NCBI GenBank assembly: GCA_905236465.1
Contig: CAJOQA010000061.1
Span: forward strand, 1-5,328
Length of the DNA stretch: 5,328 bases
From: an uncultured Treponema sp.
GTDB taxonomy: Bacteria > Spirochaetota > Spirochaetia > Treponematales > Treponemataceae
Reading direction: 5' to 3'
Shown: piece after piece, positions 1 through 5,328 of the stretch
Numbering within the stretch: the stretch's first letter is position 1
Layout: every line of letters starts with the position of its first letter
Translations under genes and position numbers: made by a program
Notes under the pieces: generated by a model
Told to the model about the DNA's origin: nothing
The model's database searches: none
The model's input: the letters and a program-made list of their open reading frames with translations, nothing else

Positions 1-1392
1 AATCATTATGACTGATTTTCCTTCTGCAACCATTTTGTTTATTATGCAGTAGATTTCATATTTAGCACCAACATCTATACCGCGAGTCGGTTCGTCAAGT
101 ATCAGGATGTCTGGTTCAGCGAAAAGCCACTTGCCTAATAGAACTTTCTGCATGTTTCCGCCAGAAAGGTTTCCCACATCTTCCATAACGGAAGCACATT
201 TTGTGTGCATCTCTTTTGCATAATCTTCTGCATACTGTCTTTCTTTATCAAAGTCAATAACAGAATATTTAGATATTTTTTCAGGTTTTGCTGCTGTTGT
301 ATTTTTACTGATTGATTCAGAAAGAATAAGTCCGTTACCCTTTCTGTCTTCAGTTACATAAGCCAGACCTGCTCTAATTGCTGATTTAACGTTGGGGAAT
401 GAAACTTCCTTTCCGTTCATGTATATATGACCACGAATATTTGTTCCGTATGAATGACCAAAGATACTCATTGCAAGTTCTGTTCTGCCGGCGCCCATAA
501 GTCCTGAAATACCTAGAACCTCACCCTTCCTTAGGTTAAAGTTTATGTGGTCGCATACTTTTATTCCGTCAAATACAGGGTGGTCTACGCACCAATCTTT
601 GACTTCAAAACAAATGTCACCTATTTGAGGTGTTCTCTTGGGGAAGCGGTCTTTTAAGCTTCTTCCTACCATAGCAGAAATGATTGTATCTTCTGTGAAT
701 GAATCCTTCTTTTTGTCCATTGAAGCAATAGACGAACCGTCGCGTATGACTGTAATCTTGTCCGCTACATAGGAAACCTCATTTAGTTTGTGGGTAATGA
801 TGATAGAAGTCATTCCCTGTTTTTTGAATTCTAGAAGTAGGTCTAGAAGGTGTTTTGCTTCTGTATCGTTAAGAGATGCTGTTGGCTCGTCAAGAATAAG
901 AAGTCTTACGTTCTTGCCTAGGGCCTTAGCAATTTCTACTAGCTGCTGTTTTCCAACTCCTATATCTTTGATAAGAGTTTTAGAGGACTCTTTAAGTCCT
1001 ACCATTTTTAAAAGTTCGTCAGCTTTATCAAAAGTTTCTGACCAGTTTATTTTTGCTTTTGAACCTCTTTCGTTTCCAAGGAACATGTTTTCGCCTATGG
1101 AAAGAAGTGGAACTAGTGCAAGTTCCTGATGAATTATAACTATGCCTTTTGCTTCACTATCTCGGATTGTTTGAAATTTGCAGATTTCTCCATCATAGAC
1201 TATATCGCCTGTATATGTTCCATATGGATAAATACCGCTTAGAACATTCATCAAAGTTGATTTACCGGCACCGTTTTCACCACAGATAGCGAGAATCTCA
1301 CCTTCTTCAACAGTAAGATTTACGTTATCTAGTGCTTTTACACCCGGAAATAACTTTGTTATATTTTTCATTTCCAATAATGTTTTAGCCAT
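1..1392 (-). CDS. mmsA: Multiple-monosaccharide ABC transporter ATPase MmsA/GguA (3' end cut by window)
   Basis: Cytoplasmic ATPase that powers a CUT2-type sugar importer together with a permease and the ChvE protein encoded just upstream. The frame is open for 464 codons from ATG at 1392 to base 1 with no stop; family members are about 510 residues, so roughly 50 are missing. It carries two ABC domains in one chain. Domain 1 has Walker [10 protein letters not shown] (38-46), Q-loop Q89, signature IGVGKQQ (144-150), Walker B LLILDEP (164-170) and H-loop H201. Domain 2 has a Walker A-like GLMGAGRTE (297-305) with R303 in place of Lys, signature LSGGNMQK (409-416) and Walker [13 protein letters not shown] (429-440). 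A degenerate second Walker A is usual in the RbsA/XylG/MglA family. The stretches [13 protein letters not shown] and [16 protein letters not shown] match GguA from memory, which favours MmsA over XylG. Start: AGAGAGG lies 5 bases before the ATG. It is separated from chvE by a terminator hairpin. Confidence 0.95.
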   Translation of the reverse strand, partial: MAKTLLEMKNITKLFPGVKALDNVNLTVEEGEILAICGENGAGKSTLMNVLSGIYPYGTYTGDIVYDGEICKFQTIRDSEAKGIVIIHQELALVPLLSIGENMFLGNERGSKAKINWSETFDKADELLKMVGLKESSKTLIKDIGVGKQQLVEIAKALGKNVRLLILDEPTASLNDTEAKHLLDLLLEFKKQGMTSIIITHKLNEVSYVADKITVIRDGSSIASMDKKKDSFTEDTIISAMVGRSLKDRFPKRTPQIGDICFEVKDWCVDHPVFDGIKVCDHINFNLRKGEVLGISGLMGAGRTELAMSIFGHSYGTNIRGHIYMNGKEVSFPNVKSAIRAGLAYVTEDRKGNGLILSESISKNTTAAKPEKISKYSVIDFDKERQYAEDYAKEMHTKCASVMEDVGNLSGGNMQKVLLGKWLFAEPDILILDEPTRGIDVGAKYEIYCIINKMVAEGKSVIMI

Positions 1393-1409
1393 TGGAACCT
1401 CTCTTTTTT

Positions 1410-1439
1410 ATTATAGTATTTAGGGTACCCCTAAAAAAA
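1410..1439 (-). promoter_or_regulatory. Possible internal promoter with operator-like inverted repeat before mmsA
   Basis: On the minus strand a perfect TATAAT (1415-1410) lies 17 bases before the mmsA start. No good -35 box is present: the right distance falls on the T-run of the upstream terminator. Between the two sits an inverted repeat, TTTAGGG-N3-CCCTAAA (1435-1419 on this strand), in a place where a repressor or activator could bind. The sequence ATACTATAA is shared with the candidate chvE promoter region. In DNA this AT-rich a TATAAT can occur by chance, so the call is weak; the repeat could instead be a small RNA hairpin. Confidence 0.3.
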
Positions 1440-1468
1440 GAACCTTTAGTTTTCACCAAAGGTTCTTT
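1433..1468 (-). terminator. Rho-independent-type terminator after chvE
   Basis: Reading the minus strand, a perfect 11-bp stem AAAGAACCTTT / AAAGGTTCTTT (1468-1458 and 1447-1437) encloses a 10-base loop. It is followed directly by T residues, giving a run of seven T from 1439 to 1433. It begins 20 bases after the chvE stop codon. On the plus strand the hairpin is followed by GTAGA and has no T-run, so it acts on this strand. Placed between a binding-protein gene and its ATPase gene, it probably lets only part of transcription through, giving more binding protein than transporter. Stem GC content is modest. Confidence 0.75.
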
Positions 1469-1488
1469 GTAGATTTAGTAATTACTTA

Positions 1489-2556
1489 CTATCTGAGCTG
1501 TGCTTCAGTGTAGTAACCAGAATCAATCAGCAACTTCTTGTAGTTGTCCTTTGAACCGTAAACTGGTTCGCAAAGGTAAGAAGGAATAACTCCAGTTCCG
1601 TTGTTGTATGTTTTGTTGTCGTTTACAGGAGCTTTTTTGCCCTGGCAGATTGCGTCAACCATTTCAACTACTTTTGAAGCAAGTGTGCGTGTGTCTTTGA
1701 AGATAGACATAGCCTGTGTTCCTTCAATCATGTTCTTTACAGCTACGATATCGCAGTCCTGACCAGTGATGATTGGGAAGTTTTCTGCTGTATAACCTGC
1801 TGACTTAAGAGCATTTGTTACACCGTTAGCTGTTGAGTCGTTTGAACAGTATACTGCATCAAGTTTTGCACCCTTTGGACCATACTTGTTAGAAGTGATG
1901 AGGTTTTCCATTCTTTTCTGAGCTTCTTCTGTAGACCAGTTCAAAGTGGCAGCCTGTGCTTTTGCTGTCTGTCCTGAAGGACATACGATTACACCCTTGT
2001 CGAGGTATGGCTTAAGAACATCCATTGCACCACCGAAGAAGAAGTTGATGTTGTTGTCACCTGGGTCACCAGTGAAGAATTCCATGTAAGCAGGATCGTC
2101 TTTTGTGCGGTTCTTGAGGTTGAGTTTTTCAACTAGATAGTCACCCTGAATTGTTCCAACCTTGTAGTTGTCAAATGTTGCATAGTAGGAAACTGCCTTT
2201 GAGTTCATAATCAGGCGGTCATAGGCAATAACCTGAATCTTCTTCTTGCGAGCAGTCTCAAGAACGTTTGTGAGGGCAGATCCGTCGATTGAAGCGATAA
2301 CCAGGACCTTGCATTTTCCTGTAATCATGTTTTCAATCTGTGAAACTTGTGTTGGAATATCGTTTGCTGCAAACTGAAGGTCTACTACATAGCCTGCTTT
2401 TTCAAGCTGTGCCTTCATGTTAGATCCGTCCTGATTCCAACGCTGCAAGTCTTTTGTAGGCATTGAAACACCAACTTTTGTTCCCTTTGCAGACTTAGCG
2501 AAAACTGCTGTTGTAAGAGCAGCTGCTGCCATAAGAATAGCAAAAATCTTTTTCAT
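1489..2556 (-). CDS. chvE: ChvE-type periplasmic multiple-sugar-binding protein
   Basis: Periplasmic receptor that binds monosaccharides and delivers them to the MmsA/MmsB importer. It has 355 residues, a full family length. Residues 1-20 are a signal peptide (two Lys, a hydrophobic stretch, then VFA before K21) with no lipobox Cys, so the mature protein should be free in the periplasm. Two Rossmann-like lobes of the Peripla_BP_4 type follow. Family motifs include SMPTK (31-35), RW (39-40), LVIASIDG (85-92), AYDRL (111-115), YYATFDN (124-130), GDPGDNN (163-169), SND (238-240), GQD (265-267), IFKDTR (285-290) and the end SGYY (346-349). These agree with Agrobacterium ChvE from memory along nearly the whole chain. 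R39, D113, R114, N239, D267 and K287 sit where the sugar-contacting residues of XylF/ChvE lie (inferred by alignment). Start: AGGAG 9 bases before ATG. Its DNA is less AT-rich than the regulator gene, as expected for a highly expressed gene. The exact sugar cannot be read from the sequence. Confidence 0.95.
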   Translation of the reverse strand: MKKIFAILMAAAALTTAVFAKSAKGTKVGVSMPTKDLQRWNQDGSNMKAQLEKAGYVVDLQFAANDIPTQVSQIENMITGKCKVLVIASIDGSALTNVLETARKKKIQVIAYDRLIMNSKAVSYYATFDNYKVGTIQGDYLVEKLNLKNRTKDDPAYMEFFTGDPGDNNINFFFGGAMDVLKPYLDKGVIVCPSGQTAKAQAATLNWSTEEAQKRMENLITSNKYGPKGAKLDAVYCSNDSTANGVTNALKSAGYTAENFPIITGQDCDIVAVKNMIEGTQAMSIFKDTRTLASKVVEMVDAICQGKKAPVNDNKTYNNGTGVIPSYLCEPVYGSKDNYKKLLIDSGYYTEAQLR

Positions 2557-2642
2557 ATAAAAACACTCCTAAAGTTTTTTATGGGGGCTTATGTCCCTAT
2601 TTCTTTTATAGTATACAGTGGATTTTAAAAAGAAATTTATTG

Positions 2643-2656
2643 AAATTCTTGAATTT
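2643..2656. repeat. Inverted repeat AAATTC-TT-GAATTT upstream of the chvE promoter
   Basis: Perfect 6-bp arms with a 2-base spacer, lying just upstream of the candidate -35 region of chvE. It overlaps the middle AATTTC box. It could be an operator half-site pair, or chance in AT-rich DNA. Confidence 0.35.
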
Positions 2657-2664
2657 TTTGGCAT

Positions 2665-2686
2665 TTTCTTAATTTTACATAAGAAA
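2665..2686. repeat. Inverted repeat TTTCTTA-N8-TAAGAAA
   Basis: Perfect 7-bp arms with an 8-base spacer in the gap before chvE. No T-run follows it on either strand, so it does not look like a terminator. Its length (22 bp) and position 50 to 70 bases upstream of the candidate -10 box suit a regulator site, but no family can be named. Confidence 0.35.
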
Positions 2687-2706
2687 TTTGCCCTAGTTTT
2701 TGAGAC

Positions 2707-2718
2707 AAATCTAGATTT
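2707..2718. repeat. 12-bp perfect palindrome AAATCTAGATTT
   Basis: A perfect palindrome 19 bases past the stop codon of the sensor lipoprotein gene. With no loop it would not fold well as an RNA hairpin, so a protein-binding site or chance is more likely than a terminator. Confidence 0.3.
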
Positions 2719-2737
2719 TTTTGTTGTTTAAATTGTG

Positions 2738-3781
2738 CTAATTTTTGTAAATAGTGGCTGCGTTGTGGAAACCTGAATCTACAATCACCTTATCGATATT
2801 GTATTTATCTACATAAGTGGGACTTAGCCATATTGACGGTATATCAGCATAACCATTATTTATTGTTCTGATTTTGAACTTGTCTTGGGGAATTTCTTGT
2901 TTTTTGGCTAAAAGAACTGCACATTCTGCAGCAAGTTCTGCAAGTTCAATAATGGGTTTATAAATAGTAAAATCTTGTTTACCCTGAACTATGTATTGGC
3001 AAGCTAAAATATCTGCGTCTTGACCGCACACGGGAATATGAGTTTCTGGGTCGTAGCGGTCAATTGCCTGAATGACACTTGCGGCAACTGCATCGTTTCC
3101 GCAAATTATTGCGTCAGGAAAGGTGTCGTTTTTTAAGATTCTGACCATCTCCTGATACGAAAGATCGTAGTTCCAGCCGTCTGTGTAAAAAATGTGGTTT
3201 ATGCGGACTGAACTTGTGCGGATAATTCTGTCTAGACCTTCTTTAATAAGTGTCATGTTATAGTCTTCTTCTGGTCCTAAGATGCAGTACCAGTTTGTCC
3301 CTTGAGAGCGGCGTAGCATTTCTGTTGCCATGTATTCCCCAACTTTTTTGCTGTCTATTGTTAGGTAGAGGTTTATATCCGCATTTCGTGTGAGTCTGTC
3401 GTAAGAAATTACTGGTATGTTTTTTGCCCTAAGTTTTTGCAGACTGTCGCTTATAGAATCTGCTTTTTTGGGAAGAACAACAACTGCATCTACGTTGCGT
3501 TCTAAAAGATAAAGCAACTGTCTGTTTTGTTCTTCTATATTATTACCTGCATTTTGAACTATTACTTCAGCCCCAAGTTCTCGCACTTTGTTTATAAAAA
3601 TGTCCATGTCGCGCTGCCAGCGTTCAATTGCCAAAGTGTCTATGGAGAAACCAATGGTGAGCGGGTCGGGGCCTTTTTGCAAGTTTGAACTTATTGCAAT
3701 TTTTTCTTCATTCTTTTTGCAGGAGAAAAAGGTAAGACTTAATGATAGTAGGATAAAGATTTTTTTTATTAAACTTTTCAT
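2738..3781 (-). CDS. XylF-like sugar-binding lipoprotein, probable sensor (XylFII-like)
   Basis: Membrane-anchored periplasmic sugar-binding protein of 347 residues. Residues 1-21 form a lipoprotein signal (MKSLIKK, hydrophobic stretch, then FFS-C21), and a short polar linker (22-40) precedes two Peripla_BP_4 lobes. It follows E. coli XylF closely from memory: IERWQRDMDIF (52-62), VVVLP (100-104), ISYDRL (125-130), DGW (201-203), GND (228-230), CGQDAD (252-257), YKP (274-276), NNG (308-310) and a C-terminal SGFH (336-339). R54, W55, D128, R129, W203, N229, D255 and K275 match the positions forming the xylose pocket in XylF, so a pentose ligand is likely. Its start overlaps the regulator stop as ATGA (3781-3778), with AGGAAAG 4 bases upstream, so the two are translationally coupled. 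Pairing with a regulator rather than a transporter points to sensing, as in clostridial XylFII-LytS-YesN; a role as a second receptor for the importer remains possible. Confidence 0.88.
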   Translation of the reverse strand: MKSLIKKIFILLSLSLTFFSCKKNEEKIAISSNLQKGPDPLTIGFSIDTLAIERWQRDMDIFINKVRELGAEVIVQNAGNNIEEQNRQLLYLLERNVDAVVVLPKKADSISDSLQKLRAKNIPVISYDRLTRNADINLYLTIDSKKVGEYMATEMLRRSQGTNWYCILGPEEDYNMTLIKEGLDRIIRTSSVRINHIFYTDGWNYDLSYQEMVRILKNDTFPDAIICGNDAVAASVIQAIDRYDPETHIPVCGQDADILACQYIVQGKQDFTIYKPIIELAELAAECAVLLAKKQEIPQDKFKIRTINNGYADIPSIWLSPTYVDKYNIDKVIVDSGFHNAATIYKN

Positions 3782-5328
3782 TTTGCTTTCCTGTATTCCT
3801 TTGGAGATATTCCGTATTTGTTTTTGAATATTCTGCTAAAGTAGTTTTGGTCATTGTAACCTACTTGGGCAGATATTTCCTTTATGGAAAGAGATGTTTC
3901 TTCTAGCAGTTGCCGAGATTTTTCTAATCTCTTGTCTGAAATGAAATTTATGAAAGTTTTCCCTATTTCTTCTTTAAAGAGCTTGCTTAGGTAAAAGGAT
4001 GAAACACCTGCAAAGTCAGCACTTTCTTCAAGTGATAAATCTTTAGAAAGATTTTTATCTACGTAGTCGCAAACTTTTTTTATAAGTGGGTGAACTTCAT
4101 TTTTCTTTACTTGACTTATTGCTGCACTACATTCTATAAGAAATTTGTGGGCAAACTCTTTGATAATATTTACATCGTTTTCTGAAGAGAGAAGTGTAAA
4201 TGTGTTGTCAAAAGTTTCGCTAGAAAAGTTTTTGTTTATTTCTTTAGTTGTATTGTTTGCACTAACAATTAGCTCAAAGAATGTGTTTTTAATTTTGTTT
4301 AGCGGAATATCTGTGCTTATAAGTTCAGAAGTGTATAAGTCTAAAAAGGATTTTACTCCTGTTGAATCTCCAGAGCTAAGTTTGTTTATCAGTTGTTTTT
4401 TAAATTCGTTTGCATTATTTTTTTTAAGGGTTACTTCACTTGCTTCTTCCCCTGCAAAAATAAGACCTCCTTTTGGAGCAGCTCTATTTAGTGCAGATAG
4501 GGCCTCGCTATAAGAGGCTTGCAGTTGTTTTTTATCTTCTTGAATTCTACTTATGCCGCCTTTTATTCCAGCAGAAATATTGTAGCAGAGCATTGTATAA
4601 AACTTTTTTATTTGTTCTTGAACTTCGTTGAAATCTGGGTTGATAGAAAAAATGGGAAAGAAAACGGTAATTCTGTTCATTATAAAAGAGCTAACAAGGC
4701 ACCTGTGTTCTGCATTCAAAAGTTCGTGAATTTTTAAATAGGTTTTGTATTGGTTTTCAGAAGTTATATTTGGAAATTCAAAGCAGCAGAAAACCCATGG
4801 GTTGTCTTGCAGATTAAAGTATTCAAGATATGACGAAAGATCTAGTGTTTTGTCGTTGTTAAAAATGCAAGCGTAAATAAAATCGTTTTCAACCATTGGA
4901 GAAACAAGATCAAGTTTTTTATGTAGTTCCCTGTCTTCGCTTAGCTTGCCTTGTTTTTCTTCAACTAGCTGCATGGCTCCCATGATTGTTTCTATAACTA
5001 CATTGCGGTTTACGGGTTTTGTAATATATTTATAGGCTCCTAGATTTATTGCTTCCTGTGCATATTGAAAGCGGTCAAAGGCGCTTAGTATTATAAAGAC
5101 AATGTTTGGCTTGAGTTTTGTAATGACGCTGACTGTTTCTAGCCCCTGTAACCCCGGCATATTTATGTCCATAAAAACAATGTCTATGTTTTCTTTCATG
5201 GCAATTTCTATTGCTTCGGTTCCCGAAAGGGCTGTGAAAACTTTTGTAGAGTCGGCAAAGTTTTTGTTTATTATAAAAGAAAGAGAATCTATAACAATTT
5301 GTTCATCGTCTGTTAGCAATATGTTAAA
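3778..5328 (-). CDS. YesN-type response regulator, receiver plus AraC DNA-binding domain (5' end cut by window)
   Basis: Cytoplasmic transcription regulator, activated by phosphorylation from a histidine kinase that should be encoded upstream, outside the window. The frame stays open to the right edge and reads FNIL before LTDDE. The TTG at 5319 is therefore an internal Leu codon; the true start probably lies a few bases past 5328. Numbering from that TTG, the receiver domain spans about 1-118, with acidic pair D4/D5, phospho-acceptor D51 in FMDINMPG, S79 and K101 in KPV. The middle (about 120-400) is poorly conserved. GIKGGISRI (251-259) and SYSEALSAL (269-277) recall the degenerate GGDEF-like region seen in YesN/CdaR-type regulators. 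The AraC domain (about 409-513) has two helix-turn-helix units: LSLEESADFAGVSSFYLSKLFK (428-449, split here by function) and IKEISAQVGYNDQNYFSRIF, ending GISPKEYRK. It overlaps the lipoprotein gene by 4 bases. Likely target: the chvE promoter. Confidence 0.93.
   Translation of the reverse strand, partial: FNILLTDDEQIVIDSLSFIINKNFADSTKVFTALSGTEAIEIAMKENIDIVFMDINMPGLQGLETVSVITKLKPNIVFIILSAFDRFQYAQEAINLGAYKYITKPVNRNVVIETIMGAMQLVEEKQGKLSEDRELHKKLDLVSPMVENDFIYACIFNNDKTLDLSSYLEYFNLQDNPWVFCCFEFPNITSENQYKTYLKIHELLNAEHRCLVSSFIMNRITVFFPIFSINPDFNEVQEQIKKFYTMLCYNISAGIKGGISRIQEDKKQLQASYSEALSALNRAAPKGGLIFAGEEASEVTLKKNNANEFKKQLINKLSSGDSTGVKSFLDLYTSELISTDIPLNKIKNTFFELIVSANNTTKEINKNFSSETFDNTFTLLSSENDVNIIKEFAHKFLIECSAAISQVKKNEVHPLIKKVCDYVDKNLSKDLSLEESADFAGVSSFYLSKLFKEEIGKTFINFISDKRLEKSRQLLEETSLSIKEISAQVGYNDQNYFSRIFKNKYGISPKEYRKAK

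Larger units (their letters stand above)
2557..2737 (-). promoter_or_regulatory. Promoter and control region for chvE
   Basis: This gap separates the sensor lipoprotein gene from chvE and has no reading frame of note. On the minus strand TATACT (2615-2610), or the overlapping TATAAA (2610-2605), is a plausible -10 box. There is no TTGACA-like -35; at 17 bases upstream lies AAATTT (2638-2633), which suggests dependence on an activator. AATTTC occurs three times in the same orientation, at 2688-2683, 2647-2642 and 2637-2632, with start distances of 41 and 10 bases, close to whole helical turns. The nearest copy covers the -35 position. This fits an AraC-type activator, plausibly the regulator encoded upstream (inference). 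The expected leader is about 45 bases, ending in the AGGAG ribosome site (2570-2566). Only a weak hairpin (ATTTGTC/GGCAAAT, 2710-2704 and 2692-2686) could end the upstream transcript, so read-through into chvE is possible. Confidence 0.5.

Noticed and set aside
788..1129. 113-residue plus-strand open frame
   Set aside because: It lies wholly antisense to the well-supported mmsA gene, its protein is Ser/Arg/Phe-rich with no recognisable domain, and no ribosome site was seen.
2581..2600. GGG...CCCCC hairpin in the chvE leader as a riboswitch or RNA thermometer
   Set aside because: Only 3 to 4 pairs form, it does not reach the AGGAG site, and the whole leader is about 45 bases, too short for a known riboswitch.
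2686..2710. Possible terminator after the sensor lipoprotein gene
   Set aside because: The stem is only about 7 bp with a G-U pair and an 11-base loop, and the following UUCUUAU is a poor U-run. Too weak to list as a terminator.
3588..3827. 79-residue plus-strand open frame across the lipoprotein-regulator junction
   Set aside because: Antisense to two strongly supported genes; the hydrophobic content comes from reading the lipoprotein signal region backwards.
4145..4737. Two plus-strand open frames (4145-4513 and 4519-4737)
   Set aside because: Both are antisense shadows of the regulator gene; the Phe/Leu-rich protein reflects A-rich Lys codons on the coding strand.

Overview
The window holds four genes, all on the minus strand, so it reads from the right end (5328) to the left (1). 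Together they look like a sugar-sensing and sugar-uptake locus. The first gene transcribed in the window (5328-3778) is a YesN-type response regulator: a receiver domain, a long middle region and a C-terminal AraC-type DNA-binding domain. Its 5' end is cut by the window edge. Its stop codon overlaps the start of a XylF-like sugar-binding lipoprotein (3781-2738) as ATGA. After a 181-base gap carrying a candidate promoter comes a second, different sugar-binding protein of the ChvE type (2556-1489), with an ordinary cleavable signal peptide. A 96-base gap with a clear intrinsic-type terminator hairpin follows, then the ATPase gene of the same transporter, mmsA/gguA (1392 to beyond base 1), cut at its 3' end. 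The permease gene (mmsB/gguB) would be expected next, to the left of the window.

How the genes probably work together (inference): ChvE is the mobile periplasmic receptor that feeds a CUT2-type monosaccharide ABC importer, and MmsA is its double-domain ATPase. The XylF-like lipoprotein is coupled to a regulator rather than to a transporter. This resembles the XylFII-LytS-YesN systems described in Clostridia, where a membrane-tethered xylose-binding protein hands the sugar signal to a sensor kinase. A histidine kinase gene would then be expected just beyond base 5328. The likely target is the chvE promoter in the 2557-2737 gap, which has three AATTTC boxes on the same helical phase, one of them over the -35 position.

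Organism: the DNA is AT-rich, and the regulator gene is visibly richer in A+T than the chvE gene. The main binding protein has a non-lipoprotein signal peptide, which means a periplasm and an outer membrane. The second has a loose FFSC lipobox of the sort common in spirochaetes. A Treponema-like spirochaete is the best guess, from general character only; no 16S or other marker is present. No mobile elements, CRISPR arrays, tRNA or rRNA genes were seen, and there is no gene-free stretch longer than 300 bases.
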